Shown here: positions 16,081-24,920 of the stretch, in pieces
How the letters are laid out: each line of letters begins with the position of its first letter
Numbering within the stretch: the first letter of the stretch is position 1
From: Betaproteobacteria bacterium
Lineage (GTDB): Bacteria > Pseudomonadota > Gammaproteobacteria > Burkholderiales > SG8-39
Assembly: GCA_005881575.1 (NCBI GenBank)
Contig: VBCA01000015.1
Coordinates: 1 to 64,000 of the forward strand
DNA: 64,000 bases
Direction of reading: 5' to 3'
The notes under the pieces: generated by a model
Seen by the model: only the letters and a program-made list of their open reading frames with translations
Told to the model about the DNA's origin: nothing
The model's database searches: none
Translations under genes and position numbers: made by a program

Positions 16081-17028
16081 CTACTTGCTTATCCCGATTT
16101 CCCTGTAGTACTTCATCGCTCCGGGGTGCAGGGGAACACCCTCGAGGGACTTCGCCATGTTCTGCGGCTGAAAGAGCGCGAACGGAGGGAAGGTCGCGAC
16201 CAGGTCCTCTTTGCCGTCGTGCAGTGCCTTCGCGACCGAGTAGACGACGTCGTCTGACACTTTGGCGTTGGTGATCAGCACCATGTCGAAGGCGATCAGG
16301 TTGGTCGGCTTCGTGATCCCGTCGAGCGCGGGATTCGGCGCGACCTGCATCACATAGGCGCCCGGCAGAAGCGCCTGTGTGCGCTTCAGCGCCTCGGGCG
16401 AAGTGCCGACTTCCAGGACGCGCAGTCCTCCGACGCTCGCGTTCGCCTGCTTGATCGCCGCCGAGCCCAGGGCGAAGAACAGCACGTCGACTTTGCCGCT
16501 CATGAAGTCCTCCGCCTGCCGGACGACGTTCGGCGCGGGAACCCTCACCACGTCGCCGTACCCCAGCCCCATGTTCGCGAGGTGCGCCTCGATGATCCGC
16601 GCGATCGTCTTTTGCGCGTTGAACTCGCTCGAGACGCGCTTGCCTTTGAGATCGGTGATCGAATTGATCCTGGAGTCGGCGCGCACGTGCATGGCGACCC
16701 GGTACGGAATGAGCGAGCCGACGTAGCGCATCGCCGGTTGCCTGCCCCGGCCTTCGTATTCCCCGGTGCCGGTCGAATAGAAAGTCGCGTCGAACGAGTT
16801 CGACACGTTGAAATCGGCCGAGCCGCTTTCCACTTCCTCGAACCCCGTGCTCGCCTGTGCCTGGACGATGGCCCGGAGCTTCGCCCTCTCGACCAGCACT
16901 TTGGCGATCGCCTGCCCCGCAGAGTTGGAGAAGGACCCCGCCGGGGTGGTCACGATGCCGATCGTCTGGGCGACTGCCGCAGCCGTCAGGAAGGGCGCAC
17001 ACAGGACAACGGCGCGCAGCGATTTCAT
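16081..17028 (-). CDS. TAXI family TRAP transporter solute-binding protein
   Basis: A 315-residue periplasmic receptor with a signal peptide ending near AAAVAQ. TIGIVTTPAGSFSNSAGQAIAKVL is the family opening, and DLKGKRVSSEFNAQKTIARIIEAHL is a typical ligand-domain segment. TAXI receptors pair with fused permeases such as the one at 11802, which is on the opposite strand about 2.4 kb away, so the two are presumably regulated separately. GGGGGG lies about six bases before the ATG. It converges with the CocE gene, one base apart. Confidence 0.9.
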   Translation of the reverse strand: MKSLRAVVLCAPFLTAAAVAQTIGIVTTPAGSFSNSAGQAIAKVLVERAKLRAIVQAQASTGFEEVESGSADFNVSNSFDATFYSTGTGEYEGRGRQPAMRYVGSLIPYRVAMHVRADSRINSITDLKGKRVSSEFNAQKTIARIIEAHLANMGLGYGDVVRVPAPNVVRQAEDFMSGKVDVLFFALGSAAIKQANASVGGLRVLEVGTSPEALKRTQALLPGAYVMQVAPNPALDGITKPTNLIAFDMVLITNAKVSDDVVYSVAKALHDGKEDLVATFPPFALFQPQNMAKSLEGVPLHPGAMKYYREIGISK

Positions 17029-17056
17029 GGTCGATCCCCCCTCGTATTTTGGCGGG

Positions 17057-18244
17057 CTAGGCCGCCATTTCTTTGGCGGTCGCTTTCTCTTCCTCGGTCG
17101 GGAACAGCAACGCTGCAGTAAAAGTGATGAAGGCGAGCGTTCCGAGCACGTAGTACAGGAGCTTAAAGTCCCCGCTCGACTTGTAGACCCAGGCGACGAG
17201 CGGCACGGCTAGCGCGCTCGCTCCGAACGAGACCACGTAGCGCACCGCATAGGCGCGTGCGCGCCATTCTTCCGCGGTGTAACGGGCGATCATGGCGTCG
17301 TTGATCGGGATCTGCCCGAACACGAAGAACATCATCGCCACGGCGGTCGCAAGCATCAGGTAGCTTTCGGTCGTTCCGGCGAGAGCGAGGAGCGGTACCT
17401 GGAGCGCGACCACCGGGACGAACACCGATTTGAGCGGGCGCCGGTCGAGCCACCAGCCGACGCAGAGCTGCGCCACCGCAGCGATCAGATAGACGCCGCA
17501 CACGAGCATCCCGATGCCGAAGGTCGAATGGGTCAGGGCCGAGAGGCGCTCGTCGAACACCTTGGGCATGGAAATGGTCGCTGCGTTGAAGATCACCCCG
17601 CCGCAGGCGGTGGCGACAGTGAGGACTGCGAACACGCGGGCGAGGTCCGCGCGCGAGGCCTTGTAGAACCCGCTCCGGCGCAGCGGCGTCTCGGCCTGCG
17701 TTTCGCTTGTGAACAGCACGAATGCCGCACCCACGCCGAGGGCGATTGCGCCCGGAACGATGAACGCCGCCCGCCAGCCGACGGCGTCGGCGAGGGCGCC
17801 CGCGATCAGCGCGGAGAACGCGACGCCGACGTTGCCGAAGACCCCGTTCACTCCGAGGACCCGGCCCACGTTCTCCCGGTTCGCGACGAGCATGGCGATG
17901 CCGACCGGGTGGTAGATCGCAGCGAACACGCCGACGAGCGTGAGGCCGAGGGCGATGTGCAGCGGGCCGGTGGCGAAGCCTGTGAGGATGCTCGCGGTGC
18001 CGATGCCGAAGAAGAACACCACCATCAAGCCTCGCCGGCTCCAGCGGTCGGCGAGCCAGCCTGCAGGGATCGAAAAAGCGCCAAAGGCGATGAAGCCGCC
18101 GAGGGAGAGCGGCAGGAGATCCGCGTAGCCGCGGCCGAGCTCCGCACCCATCGCGAGCACCACAGTGGGGAAAATGAGCATGAGGAGGTGATCGAGCGTA
18201 TGCCCGAGGTTGAGGAACAGGCTCATGCCGCGCGAGGCGCCCAT
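17057..18244 (-). CDS. MFS transporter
   Basis: A 395-residue major facilitator with about 12 transmembrane segments. The loop between helices 2 and 3 reads GWLADRWSRRGLM, matching the G-x-L-a-D-r-x-g-R-R motif A of the superfamily. The second half has WWLDRRPLKSV at the equivalent position. The long upstream reading frame to 18604 covers the divergent HtrA-like gene and is not used; the ATG at 18244 (or 18226) begins the first helix region. The substrate is unknown. It lies 28 bases downstream of the TAXI receptor gene's end region on the same strand. Confidence 0.85.
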   Translation of the reverse strand: MGASRGMSLFLNLGHTLDHLLMLIFPTVVLAMGAELGRGYADLLPLSLGGFIAFGAFSIPAGWLADRWSRRGLMVVFFFGIGTASILTGFATGPLHIALGLTLVGVFAAIYHPVGIAMLVANRENVGRVLGVNGVFGNVGVAFSALIAGALADAVGWRAAFIVPGAIALGVGAAFVLFTSETQAETPLRRSGFYKASRADLARVFAVLTVATACGGVIFNAATISMPKVFDERLSALTHSTFGIGMLVCGVYLIAAVAQLCVGWWLDRRPLKSVFVPVVALQVPLLALAGTTESYLMLATAVAMMFFVFGQIPINDAMIARYTAEEWRARAYAVRYVVSFGASALAVPLVAWVYKSSGDFKLLYYVLGTLAFITFTAALLFPTEEEKATAKEMAA

Positions 18245-18341
18245 GGAGAAATGATAACCCGGGCAGGGCCGACGCCGCTTGGCCGGACAGTAGAAATGGG
18301 CGCCGTTTAGTAAGACAATTCCGGCATCACAGGGAACGACG

Positions 18342-19382
18342 ATGATCAAGAATCGAATTGTGGCGGTGTCGGCGGCCTTGCTGCTGGGATGGGGAGGCGC
18401 CGCAGCTGAAGAGCCCAAGGAAAGACCTCGCGTCCAGAAGTCCCAGCAAACCCAGGCGGAGCTCGAAAGGGAGGCGGAGGAGATGCTTGCCGCCGTGGTG
18501 CGGGTCAGGATGAAGGCCATTCCCAACGCCCGCAGCAATACGACCCTGGGCTCGAGCCGCGAGGGAACCGGCGTCGTGATCGACGAGCGCGGGCACATCG
18601 TCACGATCGGCTATATCGTGATCGAGGCCGATTCGATCGAGATCACCACGCGGGACGAGAGGACCGTTCCCGCCACCTTGGTCGGTTACGACCACGCGAG
18701 CGGCTTCGGATTGCTGCGCTCGGGCGCGCCGTTGGGGGTGAAGCCCATGCCCATGGGGCTGGCAGCCGACCTCGCCATGCGCGAGGCTGTCATGGTCCTG
18801 CCGGCGGGCGGCCGCGACGCGGCGAGTCTTGCGTACGTCGTCTCCAGGCGCAAGTTCGCAGCGAGCTGGGAATATCTGCTCGAGACCGCGATCTTCACGG
18901 CGCCGCCGACCCTGCAGTGGGCGGGCGCGGCGCTGGTAAGCCGCGAAGGGAAACTGGTCGGCATCGGTTCGCTTTACGTGCGCGAAACGCAGGAGAGCGG
19001 GTCGGAGATTCCGGGAAACATGTTCGTGCCGATCGATCTGCTGAAACCGATCCTCGCCGACCTCATCGAGAAAGGACGCAGGAGCGGGCCTGCGCGTCCG
19101 TGGCTGGGTCTCGCGACCGAGGAGCTGCACGGTCACCTTCTCGTGACGCGTGTTTCGCCGGAGGGCCCCGCGGACAAGGCCGGGGTCAGAAGCGGAGATA
19201 TCGTCGTGGGCGTCGGCGCGGACGCGGTCCAGAGCCACGAGGAGCTCTATCGCAGGGTGTGGGGCCTGGGCGCGGCCGGGGTCGAAGTTCCGCTCAAGAT
19301 CCTGCAGGGCGCGGACGTGCGCGAGTTGAGGCTGCGCTCGATCGACCGCTTCCAGTACTTCAGGGAAAAGCCGGTTTACTAG
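18342..19382 (+). CDS. HtrA-like (S1C fold) protein with PDZ domain, apparent catalytic triad lost
   Basis: A 346-residue exported protein with a signal peptide ending near GGAAAE, a trypsin-like beta-barrel domain (about 66-235) and one PDZ domain (about 253-335, PWLGLATEELHGHLLV through KAGVRSGDIVVGV). Aligned by eye with HtrA/DegP, the His position (usually TNNHVV) reads TIGYIV with Y91, the Asp position (usually TDLALL) reads SGFGLL, and the Ser position (usually GNSGGALV) reads QWAGAALV with A194. All three catalytic residues are therefore missing, so it is likely a binding or chaperone protein rather than a protease. GGGA lies six bases before the ATG. It diverges from the MFS gene. Confidence 0.8.
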   Translation: MIKNRIVAVSAALLLGWGGAAAEEPKERPRVQKSQQTQAELEREAEEMLAAVVRVRMKAIPNARSNTTLGSSREGTGVVIDERGHIVTIGYIVIEADSIEITTRDERTVPATLVGYDHASGFGLLRSGAPLGVKPMPMGLAADLAMREAVMVLPAGGRDAASLAYVVSRRKFAASWEYLLETAIFTAPPTLQWAGAALVSREGKLVGIGSLYVRETQESGSEIPGNMFVPIDLLKPILADLIEKGRRSGPARPWLGLATEELHGHLLVTRVSPEGPADKAGVRSGDIVVGVGADAVQSHEELYRRVWGLGAAGVEVPLKILQGADVRELRLRSIDRFQYFREKPVY

Positions 19383-19690
19383 ACTTTCTGCACGGGATGC
19401 TTGCCGCAGTGGAGCATGAGCCCGGCCTCGTGGTGGTCGGCGATGGGGGGTTCCTCACCGAGGGCTCGATAGGCTCCGTTCAGCGCCCGGCCCGCGGCGG
19501 TCCAGTTCCAGGCGCGCGTCTGCGCGCGACTCACCTTGCACATGTCGACGGCGAGCGAGTATCTGCGCAGGCGAATTTCGATTTCCGCTTCGGTGCAATG
19601 CGGATTGTCGAGGCGCAGCTGCCGCTGTATATCCTCGACGCTTGTTTGACGGTGGTACAGATCAGCCACAGTAGGCTTAATCGCGATCAT
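19379..19690 (-). CDS. hypothetical protein
   Basis: A 103-residue soluble protein with no recognised domain. It is rich in charged residues, with a helical first half (SVEDIQRQLRLDN, EAEIEIRLRRYSLAVDM) and a WNWTAAGRALNGAYRALG stretch. The ATG at 19690 has AGGA about ten bases upstream. The stop overlaps that of the HtrA-like gene on the other strand within the shared CTAG. It lies downstream of an intrinsic terminator, so it probably has its own promoter between 19691 and 19737 or depends on read-through. Confidence 0.55.
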   Translation of the reverse strand: MIAIKPTVADLYHRQTSVEDIQRQLRLDNPHCTEAEIEIRLRRYSLAVDMCKVSRAQTRAWNWTAAGRALNGAYRALGEEPPIADHHEAGLMLHCGKHPVQKV

Positions 19691-19736
19691 CGTTCTGGGT
19701 CCTGCCCCGTTTTCGGGCGCCACGGACACCTCCCAC

Positions 19737-19775
19737 AAAAAAAATCGGCGTAGCCGTAAGACGCGGATACGCCGA
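19737..19775 (-). terminator. intrinsic terminator after the 58-residue membrane protein gene
   Basis: Read on the minus strand, TCGGCGTA and TACGCCGA form an eight-base-pair stem with a 15-base loop, followed at once by eight consecutive T residues. This is a textbook rho-independent terminator. It lies about 25 bases beyond the stop of the small gene at 19801 and supports that gene being a real, separately transcribed unit. Confidence 0.88.
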
Positions 19776-19800
19776 AAGGTGCTACGGAGGAGACAGGTTC

Positions 19801-19977
19801 TTACCGGCGGCGGTTGCGCACGAGGCGGCGATAGCCGGTTTGGAAATCGTTGGCGACAACGGAGGTGAAGCGGTCTGTTACCTTGCAGCGTTGCATCACC
19901 TGATACATGGAGAGCGCGGTACCCAGGGCGAGGCTTGCAACGCACAGGATCGGGAGTGCGATGATTACGGTTTCCAT
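19801..19977 (-). CDS. 58-residue single-span membrane protein
   Basis: This gene encodes 58 residues. Residues 1-21 (METVIIALPILCVASLALG and on) form one transmembrane helix, followed by a basic cytosolic-type tail ending LVRNRRR. No family is recognised. GGAGA sits six bases before the ATG, a strong ribosome site by local standards. An intrinsic terminator follows and an AT-rich promoter-like region precedes it. The monocistronic layout suggests a regulated small membrane protein; the function is unknown. Confidence 0.7.
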   Translation of the reverse strand: METVIIALPILCVASLALGTALSMYQVMQRCKVTDRFTSVVANDFQTGYRRLVRNRRR

Positions 19978-20060
19978 GGTCTGTCTCCTATATTCCGGTA
20001 GGCAATCCGTGTCCTTACCCTACTTGAAGCAGGAAGCGCGCCAAGCATCATTATGGTGGG

Positions 20061-20107
20061 AATGTATAACTTAATAGTATGATTAATAACATTTATTCAA
20101 AATATGC
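20061..20107. promoter_or_regulatory. AT-rich intergenic island, possible promoter region
   Basis: This 47-base stretch is almost wholly A and T in an otherwise GC-rich sequence and lies between the divergent small membrane protein gene and the kinase gene. On the minus strand it contains TTGAAT followed 15 bases later by TACTAT, a sub-optimal sigma-70-like pair. No single promoter can be fixed by eye, but the composition suggests promoter or nucleoid-protein binding function. Confidence 0.35.
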
Positions 20108-20198
20108 AGCGAGAATGTCTATTTGGAAGTGAGCACACGCTCAGTGGTGCTCGGGTGACAGCGGCGTCAGGGCATTCGCGGGGAGAGGGCCACTTCGT

Positions 20199-21260
20199 TT
20201 GAGCGGGCAATTCACGGGCACGATGCCGATCCAGGAGCACCAGCGTTTCGACGTGGGAGCGCTGGAGGGCTATCTCCGCAACCACGGTTTTTCCGGGCCC
20301 CTCACGGTCGAGCAGTTCAAAGGCGGCCAGTCGAATCCTACGTATTTGATCGAGGCCGCGGGAAAACACCACGTGCTCCGGGCCAAGCCCGGCCCGGCGG
20401 CTAAGCTCCTACCCTCGGCGCACGCCGTGGAGCGCGAGTTCCGCGTGATCACGGCGCTCAGGGACGCGGGTATTCCCGTTCCGCGCGCTTACTGCTTGTG
20501 CGAGGACGAGAGCGTCATCGGGCGCGCGTTTTACGTGATGGAGTACGTCGAGGGCCGCGTTCTTTGGGACCAGTCGCTTCCGCACATGACGCCATCAGAG
20601 CGCGCAGCGATCTACGACGAGATGAACCGCGTGATCGCGGCGCTGCACCGGGTCGATTATGCGGCCGCCGGGCTCTCGGACTACGGAAAACCGGGCAACT
20701 ATCTCGCGCGGCAGATCGGGCGCTGGACCAGGCAGTACCGGGCCTCGGAAACCGAGCGAATCGAGCCCATGGACGCTCTGATCGCGTGGCTGCCTGAGAA
20801 CATTCCGGCCGGGGACGAAACGACGGTGGTGCACGGCGATTACCGCATGGACAATCTGATCTTTCATCCGCACGAGCCGAGAATTCTCGCCGTCCTCGAC
20901 TGGGAGCTTTCAACGCTCGGGCACCCGCTCGCGGATTTTTCCTATCACTGCATGAGCTGGCATATTCCGCCCGGACAATTTCGCGGCATCGCCGGGCTCG
21001 ACCTGGCCGCGCTCGGCATTCCGGGCGAATCGCAATACATTGCGTCATACTGCGAGCGCACCGGCCGCGGGGAGATTGAGCATTGGGACTTCTATCTCGC
21101 CTACAATCTGTTCCGTATCGCCGCGATCCTGCAGGGCGTGATGAAACGCGCGCTCGAGGGCACGGCGGCGAGCGCGCAGGCGCTGGAGGCGGGCCGGCGC
21201 GCCCGCCCTCTCGCGGACCTGGGGTGGAAATACGCCGAAAAGGCGATGCGGACGGCGTAG
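20199..21260 (+). CDS. phosphotransferase (APH fold), LvaA / ACAD10-11 kinase-like
   Basis: A 353-residue kinase of the aminoglycoside phosphotransferase fold. FKGGQSNPTYLI is the nucleotide-binding region, VVHGDYRMDNLIFH holds the catalytic Asp and Asn, and VLDWELSTLGHPLADF holds the metal-binding Asp. These blocks match the kinase half of ACAD10/ACAD11 and LvaA of the Pseudomonas levulinate pathway, which phosphorylate the 4-hydroxyl of 4-hydroxyacyl-CoA. The TTG at 20199 has GGGGAGAGGG upstream; the in-frame ATG at 20223 lacks a ribosome site. The matching dehydrogenase starts 12 bases after its stop. Confidence 0.85.
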   Translation: MSGQFTGTMPIQEHQRFDVGALEGYLRNHGFSGPLTVEQFKGGQSNPTYLIEAAGKHHVLRAKPGPAAKLLPSAHAVEREFRVITALRDAGIPVPRAYCLCEDESVIGRAFYVMEYVEGRVLWDQSLPHMTPSERAAIYDEMNRVIAALHRVDYAAAGLSDYGKPGNYLARQIGRWTRQYRASETERIEPMDALIAWLPENIPAGDETTVVHGDYRMDNLIFHPHEPRILAVLDWELSTLGHPLADFSYHCMSWHIPPGQFRGIAGLDLAALGIPGESQYIASYCERTGRGEIEHWDFYLAYNLFRIAAILQGVMKRALEGTAASAQALEAGRRARPLADLGWKYAEKAMRTA

Positions 21261-21272
21261 CACGAGGGCGAA

Positions 21273-22505
<1,233 letters not shown>

Positions 22506-22530
22506 GCCTCGCGTCACGCGAGCCACCCCG

Positions 22531-22932
22531 TCATCGCTTCCTGTCCGCCAGCGGCGGGACGGGCCGCGGCTTGCGGTCCGTGCCGGTCGCAACGTAGGTG
22601 AGCGTCGCTTCGGTGACTTTGACGGTTTCGATCTCGGAAGGATTGCGCTGCGCGTACACCTCGACGTAGATGGTGATGGAAGTGGTGCCGACGCGCACGA
22701 TGTCGCCGTAGAAGGAAAGCACGTCGCCGATGGATACGGGCTGCTTGAACTGGAACTCGTTGACCGCGACGGTGACCACGCGGCCGAGCGCGCGTCGCGC
22801 GGCGAGCACGCTCCCGGCGATGTCGACCTGCGCCATGATCCAGCCGCCGAAAATGTCGCCGTGCTGGTTGGCGTCGGCCGGCATGGGCATGACGCGAAGA
22901 ATAGGGTCCTTGTCTTGAGGCAGGTTCGTCAC
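22531..22932 (-). CDS. acyl-CoA thioesterase, YciA-type hotdog fold
   Basis: A 133-residue hotdog thioesterase. MPADANQHGDIFGGWIMAQVD is the YciA/ACOT signature, with the catalytic Asp in HGDIFGGW. The C-terminal strand is ATLTYVATGTDRKPRPVPPL. The enzyme hydrolyses acyl-CoA to free acid and CoA, acting as a cytosolic hexamer in the family. The start is GTG at 22932, as no ATG precedes the conserved region at a sensible distance. It lies nine bases after the glycosyltransferase gene's stop on the same strand and converges with the acyl-CoA dehydrogenase. Confidence 0.88.
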   Translation of the reverse strand: MTNLPQDKDPILRVMPMPADANQHGDIFGGWIMAQVDIAGSVLAARRALGRVVTVAVNEFQFKQPVSIGDVLSFYGDIVRVGTTSITIYVEVYAQRNPSEIETVKVTEATLTYVATGTDRKPRPVPPLADRKR

Positions 22933-22941
22933 CGCGCAATG

Positions 22942-24129
22942 TTACCGTGAACGCTCCAGCGCCGCCTCGATACGCGCGATTATCGTGGCGAGTGCGGCGC
23001 CGCGCTCGTGGCGGGCGTAGCGCTTTGCGAACTCGAGCGCCTTCGCGGCGTATTCCCCTTTTTCCGTAAGCGCCGTGAGCGCGGACGCGTAATCGGCGTT
23101 CGGCACATCGGGCGCAATGCCCAGACCCGCGCCTAGGCGCACCACGCGCCTCATGATGAGGAACTGCTCGAGCTGGGTCGGCAGGAGCAGCACCGGCTTT
23201 CCGGCGAGCAGCGCCTGCGCGGTCATCTGGTGGCTCCCGTGGCATACGACGGCGTGCGCCTTCGGCAGCACCTTCGACACCGACATCGCCTCTGCAGAGA
23301 AGTCGATCAAGCCTCCGCCGTATTTTTCCCTGAGTTTCGGGTCGATGCCGCGGCAGAAGACGAGCGTGGGCGACCCCGACGCCGCGATCGTCGCGAGCAG
23401 GGGATCCAGTCCCTTGAAGTAAGAATAGAGGTAGGCGAACAGGCGCGGGCCGGTACCCGCCGGCCAGTCGGGAACGGCCTTGCCCTCGCCGGAATCGGTG
23501 ATGCCGTAGTAATCGCAGGGCCCGCGCTCGGGGTAGATATCGAGCTCGGGATAGGTGAGCAACATGGCCCGGCCGGCAAACAGCTCGCCGATGTTCGCGA
23601 GCGGACGCACGCCGTGGCCCGAGAGCACGGTGTTGATCGCATGCAGCACCCGGCGGTCCGCCGCCTCCAGGCGCGCGCGCGGCGCGGGCTCCCAATGGCG
23701 AAGCGGCGGCGAGGGCATCGCCGGCGGCGGGACGTGAAAGCCCTGCGAAATCTCGAAGCTCGGTATCCCGAGCGTCAACGCAGCGAGGTGCGCGGCGGGC
23801 GCGACGTTGGCCACCACCGCGTGCGAGCCCTTCAGGCGCTCCCGCCAGGCATCGATCAAGGCCTTGTGCTGGGGCGGATCGTGATAGCCGAAGTTGAGCA
23901 GGATCTCGCCGAGGCTGAGAGGAGCCTCGCAGGTCGGCGGCCCGGACCAGATGGGCGCGCTCTCGCGCGGAATTTCCGCCGCGCCGTCGAGGTCGGCACC
24001 CGCGGAAAGATCCCGGAGAAGGAAACGCGCGTCGTGCCCGCGCGTTTTCATCGCTGCCGCGATCGGCAGCAGGGTTGCGACGTGCCCCGTGCCCGCGCCC
24101 AGTTCCCAGGCGAAATCGATTTTCGCCAC
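22942..24129 (-). CDS. glycosyltransferase, UDP-glycosyltransferase-like (GT-B)
   Basis: A 395-residue protein with the GT1-type GT-B layout. The N-terminal domain begins WELGAGTGHVATLLPIAAAMKTRGHD. The C-terminal domain has the donor-binding block VVCHGSHQMTAQALLAGKPVLLLP followed by LEQFLIMRRVVRLGAG, equivalent to the HGG..T..EAL..GVP..PQ..DQ motif. The usual acceptor-activating His is present as GTGHV. Donor and acceptor are unknown. The start is GTG at 24129. It is 62 bases downstream of the FecR gene, past a weak terminator, and upstream of the thioesterase. Confidence 0.8.
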   Translation of the reverse strand: MAKIDFAWELGAGTGHVATLLPIAAAMKTRGHDARFLLRDLSAGADLDGAAEIPRESAPIWSGPPTCEAPLSLGEILLNFGYHDPPQHKALIDAWRERLKGSHAVVANVAPAAHLAALTLGIPSFEISQGFHVPPPAMPSPPLRHWEPAPRARLEAADRRVLHAINTVLSGHGVRPLANIGELFAGRAMLLTYPELDIYPERGPCDYYGITDSGEGKAVPDWPAGTGPRLFAYLYSYFKGLDPLLATIAASGSPTLVFCRGIDPKLREKYGGGLIDFSAEAMSVSKVLPKAHAVVCHGSHQMTAQALLAGKPVLLLPTQLEQFLIMRRVVRLGAGLGIAPDVPNADYASALTALTEKGEYAAKALEFAKRYARHERGAALATIIARIEAALERSR

Positions 24130-24148
24130 TGCGATACGAGTCCTCGAA

Positions 24149-24174
24149 ATGAAGAAGCCCGCCTAGAAGGCGGG
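24149..24174 (-). terminator. possible intrinsic terminator after the TPS operon
   Basis: On the minus strand, CCCGCC and GGCGGG pair around a five-base TTCTA loop, followed by CTTCTTCATTT, which is T-rich but not a clean T-run. It is 18 bases beyond the stop of the FecR gene and just inside the glycosyltransferase promoter region. The call is tentative. Confidence 0.5.
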
Positions 24175-24191
24175 TGTAGCGGCTCAAGGCC

Positions 24192-24920
24192 TTACTGGAC
24201 CACGCACTCCATGTTCGAGCCGGCGTTGATGCTGCTCGTCTTCAGCGTTTGCCCGAAGGTGGGCGGCGGGGTGACCTGCGGGAGATTTAGGGGTGGGGGG
24301 ATCAACTTCGGAGGCAGATTGATATTGTTGGAGAAGCCCACCTGTCCGACGCCGACCACGAGCTCAAGGCCGCCCGCAATGAACGCGATCTGCCCCTCGG
24401 CCACCGTGACGTACACCCCCGGCGGTGGCAGGTCCGATGGCGCGCTCTCGCCGGGCCCGGGCGCGGGGATGTCGATCGCCGAATAGTCGGTGCCGCGGAT
24501 GCCGATGGTGGCGGTGGAGGTCAACATCCTGTAGGCGCTGCGATTGGGCGTGCGCTTGCCGATCAGCCCGGTGAGGGAACGCAGTCCGCCCCTGAAAAGC
24601 TGCATCGCGAAGCTGTCGCGCTCGGGACGGCCCTCATCGTAGCCGTACGCCTCGATCTTGACCTGAGTGCTGGGCCGCAGCGTCACCTGTCCGCCGTCGG
24701 TGAAGCGCAGCTGCGCATAGCTGTCGCGCTCGGTGGAGATCACGTCGCCGACGAAGACATCGGAGCGCTCTGCCAGAGCCAGCACCGAGCCGTCGGGTCG
24801 CTGCACGGAGAGAGTCCCCGACAGATGCTGTACGGTGGCCTGCGCGAAGGCGAGCAGAGGGGCGAGCAGCGCAGCCGCCGCGAGAGCGCGGACGGACAGG
24901 CGAGGCGCGCTCACTTGCAT
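24192..24920 (-). CDS. FecR-domain exported protein
   Basis: A 242-residue protein with a signal peptide (about 1-27, ending LLAFAQA) and a FecR domain. [17 protein letters not shown] opens it, then [33 protein letters not shown] and [13 protein letters not shown]. The last 60 residues are Pro/Gly-rich and end in MECVVQ. No FecI-type sigma factor is nearby and there is no cytosolic anti-sigma region, so it is a periplasmic or surface accessory, not a sigma regulator. Its ATG lies inside the end of tpsA (10-base overlap), which points to coupled translation. Confidence 0.85.
   Translation of the reverse strand: MQVSAPRLSVRALAAAALLAPLLAFAQATVQHLSGTLSVQRPDGSVLALAERSDVFVGDVISTERDSYAQLRFTDGGQVTLRPSTQVKIEAYGYDEGRPERDSFAMQLFRGGLRSLTGLIGKRTPNRSAYRMLTSTATIGIRGTDYSAIDIPAPGPGESAPSDLPPPGVYVTVAEGQIAFIAGGLELVVGVGQVGFSNNINLPPKLIPPPLNLPQVTPPPTFGQTLKTSSINAGSNMECVVQ

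Noticed and set aside
22508..22522. CTCGCG/CGCGAG hairpin between converging genes
   Set aside because: Only six base pairs and no T-run on either strand; too weak to call a terminator.
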